DNA from: DATCKG01 sp036562385
Lineage (GTDB): Bacteria; Bacillota; Sulfobacillia; Symbiobacteriales; Symbiobacteriaceae
Direction: 5' to 3'
NCBI GenBank assembly: GCA_036562385.1
Contig: DATCKG010000098.1
Coordinates: 1-20,400 of the forward strand
Length of the DNA: 20,400 bases
A program made the position numbers and the translations under genes. Position 1 is the first letter of the stretch; each line of letters opens with the position of its first letter. Below the pieces are notes generated by a model, which was given only the letters and a program-made list of their open reading frames with translations, was not told the DNA's origin and searched no databases. Positions 1 through 6,388 of this stretch are shown piece by piece.

Positions 1-2
1 TC

Positions 3-299
3 CTCGGCCTGCGCTCGCTGTACTTCCTGCTCGCGGGCGCGGTGGACAAGTTCCACTTCCTCAAGTTCGGCTTGGCCGTCGTGCTGGCCTTCGTGGGCCT
101 CAAGATGACGGTGCTGGGCTGGCTCTTCGGCGGCCACTTTCCCATCGCCTGGTCGCTCGGGATCATCGCGGGCACCATCGGCGCGTCCATCGTGCTGTCG
201 CTCGTCTTCCCCAGGAAGGAGGCGCCCCACATCGCCATCGAGGGCGACGCGTACGACGACGAGGGGCACCACGGGGAAGGGAAGACGCACATTCCGTAA
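3..299 (+). CDS. TerC/Alx family integral membrane protein, C-terminal part (5' end outside window)
   Basis: The frame is open from the first complete codon to TAA, giving about 98 residues with the N-terminus off the left edge. It begins LGLRSLYFLLAG, a stretch typical of the late part of TerC/Alx proteins. Two hydrophobic segments follow, one around FGLAVVLAFVGLKM and one around IIAGTIGASIVLSLVF, and the protein ends in an acidic and histidine-rich tail. TerC-family proteins are multi-pass membrane proteins linked to metal (manganese, tellurite) tolerance and metal loading of exported enzymes; that role is family knowledge. The GTG at position 42 is internal and should not be taken as a start. 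The gene converges on pcrA and shares the CGC/GCG-rich codon style of the pcrA 3' part, unlike the rest of the window. Confidence 0.72.
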   Translation, partial: LGLRSLYFLLAGAVDKFHFLKFGLAVVLAFVGLKMTVLGWLFGGHFPIAWSLGIIAGTIGASIVLSLVFPRKEAPHIAIEGDAYDDEGHHGEGKTHIP

Positions 300-307
300 G
301 GGGGCTT

Positions 308-411
308 CTTCGGGGACGAAGAACCGATGGTGAAGTAATATCGCGACGAAGCTTCGCCGAAGGCAGACGGTGGACGGTGGGTGTAGGGAGGACGAAGCTT
401 CGTCCCCGAAG
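308..411. repeat. Palindromic and inverted repeats between convergent genes
   Basis: The 120-nt gap between the terC-like and pcrA stop codons holds a 14-nt inverted pair: CTTCGGGGACGAAG at 308-321 and its exact complement at 398-411. GACGAAGCTTCG occurs twice in direct orientation (345-356 and 391-402). The second copy is part of the perfect 14-bp palindrome GACGAAGCTTCGTC (391-404). Position between two convergent 3' ends suggests bidirectional termination, but no T-run follows. A dispersed palindromic repeat is the alternative. Confidence 0.5.
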
Positions 412-419
412 CCGCGTTC

Positions 420-2714
420 CTAGAGGACGTCGAGCTTCGCGAACTTCAGCATGAGCGTGCGCGGAACGCGGTCGGAGAAGACGACCACCGCGCTCGCGGA
501 GTCGCCGTAGCCCGAGACCTGCAGCACCTTGCCCTCGCCGAACTTGGCGTGGCGCACGCGGCTGCCCTCGCGGAAGGGCGGCTCCTCCTGGCTCATGTCC
601 TCGTAACGGGGCATGGGATCGTACGAGCTTCCGCCGAGGGCGCGGCCCACGGCCATCCCCATGCGGAAGGCCGTGCGCGGCGGCGCGACGGGCTTGGGAA
701 CCTCGAGGTACTGCGGGTCGATCTCGCGCAAAAAGCGCGAGGGCATGGCGTCCTGGTAGCCGCCGTAGCGGCGGCGGCGGCGCGCGTAGGTGAGCGTGAG
801 CTCGCGGCGCGCGCGGGTGGCGGCCACGTAGAACAGGCGGCGCTCCTCCTCGGCGTCGAGGTCGTCCTCGCGCATGAGCGGGAACAGGCCCTCCTCGAGG
901 CCGGTGACGAAGACGCGCGGGAACTCGAGGCCCTTGGCGCTGTGCACGGTCATCAGCGTCACCGCCTCCTGCCCGGCCTTGAGCGCGTCGGAGTCGGAGA
1001 CGAGCGAGATCTCCTGCAGGAACAGCTCGAGCGGCGTGCCGGCGGGGGCTTCTCCGCCGTCCGCGGCGCTTTCGGCCGAGGCGTCTTCGCCGGACGCCTC
1101 GGCGGGGCTTCCGGACAGGTCGCCCGCGATCTCCTCGGCCAAGGTGGTCTCGCCCGCCTCCAGGCGGTCGACGAAGTCCTGCGCCGCGGCCACGAGCTCC
1201 TCGAGGTTGGCGAGGCGGTCCTCGGCCTCGCCGGTGTCCTCCTTCTCGAGCATGGCCTTGTAGCCCGACTCCTCCAGCACCTTCTTGACGAGCTCGGGGA
1301 GGGGGAGATGCTCCGCGAGCGCGCGCAGGCGCTCGACGAGGTCGTGGAACAGGCGCATCTGCTTGAGCGCGGGGCCGTCCACGCCCGCGTTCTCGGCGAA
1401 CTGCAGCGCGGCGAAGAGCGGCAGCCCCGCCTCGCGCGCGTACCGCTCGAGGTGGGTCACCGAGGTTTCGCCGATCTTGCGGCGCGGCACGTTGATCACG
1501 CGCAGGAACGAGACGTCGTCGCGCGGGTTGGCGATGAGGCGCAGGTAGGCGAGCAGGTCCTTGACCTCCTTGCGCTCGTAGAAGCGCGTGCCGCCCACGA
1601 TGAGGTAGGGCACCTGCCGCCGGCGCAGCTCGTCCTCGATAACGCGCGACTGCGAGTTGGTGCGGTAGAGGATGGCGGTGTCGCCCGGGCCGTATTCCTC
1701 GTCCGACTGGATGCGGCGCGCCACCCACGCAGCCTCGGCCGCGTCGTCGTCGAGCTCCATCAGCACCACCGGGGAGCCGGGCTCGTTCTCGGTCCACAGC
1801 TTCTTGTCGGTGCGGCCGTGGTTGTTCCTGATCACGCAGCCGGCCACGGCGATGATGTTGCCGGTGGAGCGGTAGTTCTGCTCCAGCTTGATCACCCGGG
1901 TGTCCGGGTACTGCCGTTCAAACTCCAGGATGTTGCGGATGTCCGCTCCCCGCCAGGAGTAGATGCCCTGGTCGTCGTCGCCCACCACGCACAGGTTCCG
2001 CCAGCGACCCGCCAGCAGGAAGATCCACCGGTTCTGCAGATGGTTGGTGTCCTGATACTCGTCCACCAGGATGTGCTGGAAGCGTTCCTGGTAGTAGGAA
2101 AGCACATCCGGGAACTCCTCCAGCAGGCGCACGCACAGCAGCAGCAGATCATCGAAATCCACGGCGTTGTTGGCCTTTAGCTGCTGCTGATAAAGCCGGT
2201 AGACCTGGGCCACCTGCTGCTGGTAGTAGTCCCCCGCGGCATCGGCATAGGCCCGGGGATCCTGCATCTGGTTCTTGGCCGCTGAAATCGCGGCCAGCAC
2301 CGCCCCTGGCTGAAACTGCTTCTCCGACAGATTCAGCTGCTTGAGGCACTCCTTGACCACCAGCTGCTGGTCGGAGGTGTCCAGAATGACGAAGTTTTTC
2401 GCGTAGCCCAGGCGTTCGATGTCCCGCCGCAGCATGCGCACGCAGGCGGAGTGGAAGGTGCTGACCCAGATGTCCCGGGCCGCCGGTCCCACCAGCCGCT
2501 CCACCCGCTCCTTCATCTCCGCCGCGGCCTTATTGGTAAACGTAATGGCGAGGATGCGCCAGGGGCTGACGCCCTGCTGGATGAGGTACGCGATCCGGTG
2601 CGTCAGCACCCGGGTCTTGCCGGATCCGGCCCCGGCCAGGACCAGCAGCGGCCCCTCGCCATGGGTCACAGCCTCGTATTGCTGGGGATTGAGCCCCTCC
2701 AGGTCCAGTTCCAT
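420..2714 (-). CDS. pcrA: ATP-dependent DNA helicase, PcrA/UvrD type (superfamily 1A); mosaic gene
   Basis: This is a 3'-to-5' DNA helicase of repair and replication, about 764 residues, a normal PcrA length. Counting from the first of two adjacent ATGs (2717), visible motifs are Walker A AGAGSGKT (28-35), TFTNKAA (59-65), Walker B DEYQDT (219-224), GDDDQGIYSWRGAD (246-259), LEQNYRST (278-285), VTLMTVHSAKGLEFPRV, and VAATRARRELTLTYARR. The C-terminus VRHAKFGEGKVL is the usual PcrA tail domain. The second ATG (2714) fits the GGGAGG site better (5 nt against 2 nt spacing). Residues about 530-560 form an acidic Ala/Gly/Ser/Glu-rich insert. Arginine codons are CGG up to Arg274, then nearly all CGC from Arg283 to the end, including five CGC in a row at 768-782. 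The two parts therefore appear to have different origins. Confidence 0.93.
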   Translation of the reverse strand: MELDLEGLNPQQYEAVTHGEGPLLVLAGAGSGKTRVLTHRIAYLIQQGVSPWRILAITFTNKAAAEMKERVERLVGPAARDIWVSTFHSACVRMLRRDIERLGYAKNFVILDTSDQQLVVKECLKQLNLSEKQFQPGAVLAAISAAKNQMQDPRAYADAAGDYYQQQVAQVYRLYQQQLKANNAVDFDDLLLLCVRLLEEFPDVLSYYQERFQHILVDEYQDTNHLQNRWIFLLAGRWRNLCVVGDDDQGIYSWRGADIRNILEFERQYPDTRVIKLEQNYRSTGNIIAVAGCVIRNNHGRTDKKLWTENEPGSPVVLMELDDDAAEAAWVARRIQSDEEYGPGDTAILYRTNSQSRVIEDELRRRQVPYLIVGGTRFYERKEVKDLLAYLRLIANPRDDVSFLRVINVPRRKIGETSVTHLERYAREAGLPLFAALQFAENAGVDGPALKQMRLFHDLVERLRALAEHLPLPELVKKVLEESGYKAMLEKEDTGEAEDRLANLEELVAAAQDFVDRLEAGETTLAEEIAGDLSGSPAEASGEDASAESAADGGEAPAGTPLELFLQEISLVSDSDALKAGQEAVTLMTVHSAKGLEFPRVFVTGLEEGLFPLMREDDLDAEEERRLFYVAATRARRELTLTYARRRRRYGGYQDAMPSRFLREIDPQYLEVPKPVAPPRTAFRMGMAVGRALGGSSYDPMPRYEDMSQEEPPFREGSRVRHAKFGEGKVLQVSGYGDSASAVVVFSDRVPRTLMLKFAKLDVL

Positions 2715-2845
2715 CATATCCTCCCTGCCGCTTTCGAAAACTGAAGCCTCAAGACCCGCATCTATAACACCTTCGCCGGTAGGCCGCCGAATCCTACCGG
2801 AGGCCCGGACGCGTCCGGAAGCAGCGTCGCTTCCTTCTTTTACCT

Positions 2846-2875
2846 TGACAACGGTCGGCAGCCGTTGGTAGAGTG
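2846..2875 (+). promoter_or_regulatory. Sigma-A-like promoter for the lytic transglycosylase gene
   Basis: A perfect TTGACA at 2846-2851 is followed, after 18 nt, by TAGAGT at 2870-2875 (4 of 6 matches to TATAAT). It lies about 75 nt before the downstream ATG, in the AT-richest part of the neighbourhood. The rest of the 2,718-2,952 gap shows no ORF I would defend. Confidence 0.5.
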
Positions 2876-2952
2876 TTACGTGTTGCTCCTTCTGGTGATA
2901 TTATTGTGATTTATCCTAATGTTCACCTAAATTAGGAAGAGAGGAGCGTTTT

Positions 2953-3591
2953 ATGCGAAGCTGTTTCCGACTGCACCGACGCTGGTGGGCGGCGGTGGCC
3001 GCGGGAGCGGTGGCCGCTCCGGCTCTGCTGGGTGGAGTGGCCGCGGCTCCCTCGGACGTCGGGCAGGATCTGCTGCCCCCTCCAGATGTGAACCCGCTGG
3101 AGGTGCTGCCTCCTGACCCGGCGGAGATCAAGGCCCGCCTGCTCTGCTGGGGCATCGACCGGATCGCGGACATCGTGCCGGCCGAGTACCAGCAGATGGT
3201 GTTAGACACGGCAGCCAGACACCGAATCGATCCGCGGCTGCTTGCAGCCGTGGTCACGGTGGAGACCAAGTGGAACCCCACCATCGTCGGCAGGGCCGGT
3301 GAAAAGGGCCTCATGCAGATCCTTCCCGCCACCGGGACCTGGCTGGCCAGGAAGGCCGGTCTGGAGGAATACGACCTGGCTGACCCGGCCACCAATCTGC
3401 ATCTGGGCGCCTTTTACCTGGCCATGTTGCTGGAGCAGCACGGCACCGTCGAAAAAGCGCTGGCCGCTTACAACGGAGGCCCCAGGGCGGTCAAATCCTG
3501 GCAGAGCAACCTGTACGTTCGGAAGGTCCTGAACGTGTACCGCCAGGCCGCACCGTACGGCGCCATCCGTCCAGTCGCGGCAGCCTCCTGA
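2953..3591 (+). CDS. Exported lytic transglycosylase (SLT/GEWL fold)
   Basis: The 212-residue protein should cleave the MurNAc-GlcNAc bond of peptidoglycan with formation of 1,6-anhydro-MurNAc, outside the membrane. The N-terminus has arginines followed by a hydrophobic Ala-rich core (about 11-32), a signal peptide. A proline-rich linker (about 38-56) leads to a Slt70-type domain (about 75-200). Its motifs are catalytic Glu104 in ETKWNP, GLMQILPAT (119-127), ATNLHLGAFYL (146-156) and ALAAYNGGP (169-177). ATG follows GAGGAG by 6 nt. It is a single-gene unit with its own promoter upstream and a strong terminator just after the stop. A role in spore cortex or wall turnover is possible but not shown. 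Confidence 0.9.
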   Translation: MRSCFRLHRRWWAAVAAGAVAAPALLGGVAAAPSDVGQDLLPPPDVNPLEVLPPDPAEIKARLLCWGIDRIADIVPAEYQQMVLDTAARHRIDPRLLAAVVTVETKWNPTIVGRAGEKGLMQILPATGTWLARKAGLEEYDLADPATNLHLGAFYLAMLLEQHGTVEKALAAYNGGPRAVKSWQSNLYVRKVLNVYRQAAPYGAIRPVAAAS

Positions 3592-3594
3592 GGC

Positions 3595-3633
3595 GGAAGC
3601 CGCCGGGGAGTACCCCCGGCGGCTTCCCATTTT
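3595..3633 (+). terminator. Rho-independent terminator of the transglycosylase gene
   Basis: A perfect 14-bp stem (3595-3608 with 3614-3627), a 5-nt loop and CATTTT after the stem begin 3 nt past the stop codon. There is no U-tract in the other direction, so it serves the + strand. Confidence 0.85.
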
Positions 3634-3652
3634 GTGGCCGGTTGGGCGGGCA

Positions 3653-4411
3653 TCAGCCCCGGGGGCCGCCGGCCACATAGATAATCTCCCCCGACACGTA
3701 GCTTGCCTCGTCGCTGCAGAGGAAGGCGATGACGTTGGCCACGTCCTGGGGCTGCCCCACCCGGCGCAGCGGAATCGTCTCCGCCGCCTGGGCCTTCAGG
3801 GTTTCGTAGTCCACACCGGTCCGCTCCGCCACGGCTCGGGTCATGCGGGTCTCGATGAAGCCGGGAGCCACGGCGTTGACGTTGATGTTGAAGGGCCCCA
3901 GTTCGATGGCCAGCGTCCGGGTCAGCCCCTGCAGGCCCGCCTTGGCCGCCGAATAGTTGGCCTGTCCCCGATTGCCCAGGGCAGAGACGGACGAGGTCAG
4001 CACGATCTTGCCGTACCGCTGCGGCACCATCTGCCGCTGGGCCGCCTGCACCGCCAGGAAGGCGCCCCGTAGGTGGGTGCTCATCACCGCGTCCCAGTCC
4101 TCATCGGTCATCTTGTGGATCAGGTTGTCCCGGATGATGCCGGCGCAGGCCACCAGGATGTCCAGCCGTCCGAAGGACTCCACCGTCTGCTGCACCGCGG
4201 CCTCGACCTGATCCCGCCGGGTCACATCGCAGGCGATCGCCAACGCGCGGCCCCCTGCGGCCCGGATGGCCGCCGCCGTCTCCTCGGCAGGTTCCCGGTC
4301 CAGATCGGTCACCGCCACCGCTGCCCCCTGTGCGGCCAGCGTCCTGGCCGCGGCGGCTCCGATGCCCCGGCCTCCTCCCGTCACCAGCGCGACCCGATTG
4401 GCAAACCGCAT
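3653..4411 (-). CDS. SDR-family oxidoreductase, FabG-like 3-oxoacyl reductase
   Basis: A classical short-chain dehydrogenase of 252 residues. The cofactor motif TGGGRGIG (11-18) and Asp62 of ACDV are in place. The catalytic set is Ser140/141, Tyr153 and Lys157 (NYSAAK), with the PGFIETRM segment after it. The usual NNAG motif reads ACAG (88-91), with the first Asn missing, a tolerable variant. The likely reaction is NAD(P)H-linked reduction of a 3-oxoacyl-ACP or 3-oxoacyl-CoA to the (R)-3-hydroxy form, or the reverse. It is the last gene of a three-gene run with two MaoC-type hydratases, 38 nt downstream of the second, which supports acyl-thioester chemistry. GGGAGGAG precedes the ATG. The exact substrate cannot be told from sequence. 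Confidence 0.85.
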   Translation of the reverse strand: MRFANRVALVTGGGRGIGAAAARTLAAQGAAVAVTDLDREPAEETAAAIRAAGGRALAIACDVTRRDQVEAAVQQTVESFGRLDILVACAGIIRDNLIHKMTDEDWDAVMSTHLRGAFLAVQAAQRQMVPQRYGKIVLTSSVSALGNRGQANYSAAKAGLQGLTRTLAIELGPFNINVNAVAPGFIETRMTRAVAERTGVDYETLKAQAAETIPLRRVGQPQDVANVIAFLCSDEASYVSGEIIYVAGGPRG

Positions 4412-4449
4412 TGGCTCCTCCCCCTTGCCGCTTCAGAAGTCAAACCGGA

Positions 4450-4863
4450 TCAGGCCGGCACGTAGACCTCGGCCTCCCCGGTGGTCACCTTCTCCCCCCG
4501 CTGGTTCTCCGCCCAGACCTCCAGCACCGCCACCTGCCGGCCTCCGTCCGCGGGACGGATCGCCCGAACCACCCCCTTGCAGGTGAGCACATCCTGCAGG
4601 CGCACCATGGCGCGGAACCGGACCTTCAGCCGCCGGACCGCCTCTGGCCCCGCCAGCGCGGTCAGGTACTGTCCCAGAAACCCCATGCTCAGCATGCCGT
4701 GGGCGATGACGTCCCCCAGGCCCACGGCCCGGGCCGTCTCCACGTCGGTGTGGATCAGGTTGTAATCCCCCGACGCGCCGGCGTACTGCAAGAGCTGCAC
4801 CTTGCTGATGGGCTCCTTGACCAGCGGCGGCAGCGCTTCGCCGATCTGCCAGCTCACACCCAT
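4450..4863 (-). CDS. MaoC-like (R)-specific enoyl hydratase/dehydratase, catalytic subunit type
   Basis: A single hot-dog-fold domain of 137 residues from the ATG at 4863. That start has GGGAGGG 7 nt upstream, while the frame's more distal ATG at 4929 would overlap the preceding gene and adds an unrelated 22-residue leader. The hydratase motif SGDYNLIHTD (31-40) supplies the Asp33/His38 dyad, spaced as in PhaJ-type hydratases, and AHGMLSMGFL follows. It begins only 4 nt after the stop of the upstream hydratase-like gene, so translational coupling and a heterodimer are likely, as in mycobacterial HadAB. The inferred reaction is reversible hydration of trans-2-enoyl thioesters to (R)-3-hydroxyacyl thioesters, feeding or draining the FabG-like enzyme downstream. 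Confidence 0.83.
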   Translation of the reverse strand: MGVSWQIGEALPPLVKEPISKVQLLQYAGASGDYNLIHTDVETARAVGLGDVIAHGMLSMGFLGQYLTALAGPEAVRRLKVRFRAMVRLQDVLTCKGVVRAIRPADGGRQVAVLEVWAENQRGEKVTTGEAEVYVPA

Positions 4864-4867
4864 TCCG

Positions 4868-5272
4868 TTACCCTCCCTCCCGCACGATGACGGTGGAGCG
4901 CCCCTTGTAGACCAGGTTCCCCTCCTCATCCGTGCCCGCGGACTCCAGGACGAGGAAGGTCATCCGGCCCAGGCTCCCTTCCCGCTGGAATACGTCCGTG
5001 ACCCGCTGGACCACAGTGATCCGGTCCCCTGCCCGGATAGGCCGCACGTACTCATACTCCTCCTCGCCGTGCAGGGCCCGGCTCAGGTCCAGGCTGAGTC
5101 CCGGGACCTCCACCCGGAAGGTGGTAGGAAAGGTGGGCGGTGCGATCTCGCCCCGCTGGTAGGCCGGATGGGGGTCGCCGATGGCCTCCGCAAACTTGCG
5201 AATGGCGCCCCGCTCCACCTCAAACACCTGGGGGTTTGATGCCGCGCCGATCAGCGACCGGTCCACAGCCAT
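4868..5272 (-). CDS. MaoC N-terminal-type dehydratase subunit (HadA/HadC-like)
   Basis: The 134-residue protein resembles the FAS1-like dehydratase (MaoC_dehydrat_N) family: AIRKFAEAIGDPHPAY near the start, PPTFPTTF, then LHGEEEYEYVRPIRAGDRI and a C-terminal KGRSTVIV strand. The pattern DPHPAY stands where the partner has the catalytic Asp/His loop. Subunits of this kind usually bind substrate in a heterodimer with a MaoC partner. Two in-frame ATGs exist (5278 and 5272). GGAGG is only 1 nt from the first but 7 nt from the second, so 5272 was chosen. It is the first gene of the hydratase-hydratase-SDR operon. Confidence 0.8.
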   Translation of the reverse strand: MAVDRSLIGAASNPQVFEVERGAIRKFAEAIGDPHPAYQRGEIAPPTFPTTFRVEVPGLSLDLSRALHGEEEYEYVRPIRAGDRITVVQRVTDVFQREGSLGRMTFLVLESAGTDEEGNLVYKGRSTVIVREGG

Positions 5273-5296
5273 GCCCATTCCTCCCCGGCTGATATG

Positions 5297-5317
5297 TCTC
5301 TCAATGCATTCGAGAGA
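5297..5317. promoter_or_regulatory. Possible operator upstream of the hydratase operon
   Basis: TCTCTC (5297-5302) and GAGAGA (5312-5317) flank the 8-bp perfect palindrome AATGCATT (5303-5310), with the halves offset by one base. It lies 25-45 nt before the first hydratase start, where a repressor site would sit. No convincing -35/-10 pair was seen in the 111-nt gap between the EIIA and hydratase genes. Confidence 0.25.
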
Positions 5318-5383
5318 GAATCTTCAGACCCTTCTTCCGGCAGCATCCGATTGGGCTGATCCGGCAGTCCAAAAGCCGCCCCG

Positions 5384-5902
5384 TCATGTCCCCTTCCTGA
5401 CCACCTGGAACAGGGGATCACGGCCGGCCACCACGGTCCCTCCGGCCACCACCTGAACCTGCAGATCAGGTCCCGGATTCATGATCAGGACCGGGCTGAG
5501 GGCCGAGCGGGCCTTTTCGCGCAGCACCGCCGGGTCCAGACGGACCAGCGGCTGCCCCGGCTGCACCTGCTGCCCTGCGGCGACCAGAGGGCAGAAGGCA
5601 CCGGCGGAAACGCTGTCGATGCCCGCGTGAATCAGGATTTCCTGGCCCTGGTAAGTCCGCAGGACCAGCGCATGACCGGTGGGAAACAGCACCGCCACTT
5701 CCCCCGCCACCGGTGCCACCACCAGATCGCCGGTAGGATCGATGGCCGCCCCGTCCCCCAGAAGCCGGCCAGAGAAGACCGGATCCGGGACCTCGTCCAG
5801 GGGAACCACACGGCCGGTAAGGGGGGCCAGCAGGGTAAGCGCCACACTCTCCTTGCCGCCCAGGGCCCCCGGAATGGCCTCTGCTTTCGCCCGCTCGTCC
5901 AC
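5384..5902 (-). CDS. Stand-alone PTS glucose-type EIIA (Crr-like)
   Basis: A cytoplasmic phosphocarrier of the sugar phosphotransferase system that accepts phosphate from HPr-His-P. The 172-residue protein shows LLAPLTGRVVPLDEVPDPVF, GDGAAIDPTGDLVVAPVAG and then the two active-site histidines. With GTG 5902 as residue 1 these are His77 (FPTGHALVL) and the phosphorylated His92 (EILIHAGIDSV). The start was chosen because GAGGAG lies 8 nt before this GTG, whereas it abuts the alternative GTG at 5911. The hydratase operon lies 111 nt downstream in the same direction. No intact EIIB or EIIC is nearby; only a decayed EIIC-like fragment lies upstream. It may therefore serve a permease elsewhere or act as a regulator. 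Confidence 0.88.
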   Translation of the reverse strand: MDERAKAEAIPGALGGKESVALTLLAPLTGRVVPLDEVPDPVFSGRLLGDGAAIDPTGDLVVAPVAGEVAVLFPTGHALVLRTYQGQEILIHAGIDSVSAGAFCPLVAAGQQVQPGQPLVRLDPAVLREKARSALSPVLIMNPGPDLQVQVVAGGTVVAGRDPLFQVVRKGT

Positions 5903-5907
5903 GCCGA

Positions 5908-6090
5908 TCACTCCTCAACGGTCATGATAGGAATCCGAACCGACCCGGGAAGGACGATACTCCCTGCACTAGTTGGACGGAGCGCTCTCCGCCACCTCTC
6001 GATGGGAATCAACATGCAGGCGGTATCCGCCGCCAGGCCGCCCAGAGCTTCGGCAGCTACGATCCAGTTGCCCGGGAGGCTGATGCCGTG
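5908..6090 (-). other. Open frame tail of unknown origin ahead of the EIIA gene
   Basis: A frame on the - strand ends in TGA at 5908-5910, just inside the EIIA ribosome binding area. Its last 60 residues read like protein (for example NWIVAAEALGGLAADTACM and RIPIMTVEE). No start or family could be assigned, and the frame merges upstream into the frameshifted EIIC-like remnant. It may be a degraded gene end. Confidence 0.25.
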
Positions 6091-6107
6091 CTGGGGGCCG
6101 CTTTCGC

Positions 6108-6232
6108 GGTGATGATGAATCCGAGGAAGCCCAGATGATCGGGCAATTTGGTATCTTATTAGAGCGGACGAACATGATGCCGGCGATCGTGCCCGCCAGC
6201 ACGCCCATGTTGCTCTCCGCGCTGAAGGGCAC
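6108..6232 (-). pseudogene. Remnant of a PTS EIIC (glucose/GlcNAc type) gene
   Basis: On the - strand one frame gives SAESNMGVLAGTIAGIMF followed by VRSNKI. It must then shift frame near 6,150 to give KLPDHLGFLGF. Together these match the EIIC pattern in which an NMGVxGGIIAG helix leads to YNRFYKIKLPDYLGFFGG. No start and no transmembrane remainder survive, and stops follow. It lies upstream of the EIIA gene in the same orientation, as expected for a decayed EIIC-EIIA unit. The rest of the 5,912-6,388 gap shows no other gene. Confidence 0.5.
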
Positions 6233-6388
6233 GCAAGGGCTCCTCGTTGGTGGGTATGACACCTGCCTTCGGGGGAATCTCCCAAGCGGCGGCAGGATTC
6301 ACCCCCACTTAAGCAGAACAGTTTTCTTTTGATCCCTTCTGTCCCACTGATCGTCTGACACCGATCCGATTTCCGGAGGGAAACCTGG

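Noticed and set aside
163..2180. Long open frames on both strands overlapping pcrA (544 and 543 codons)
   Set aside because: They are shadows caused by very high GC; their translations are Arg/Ala/Gly-rich or His/Val/Leu-rich without motifs, while the pcrA frame carries all helicase motifs.
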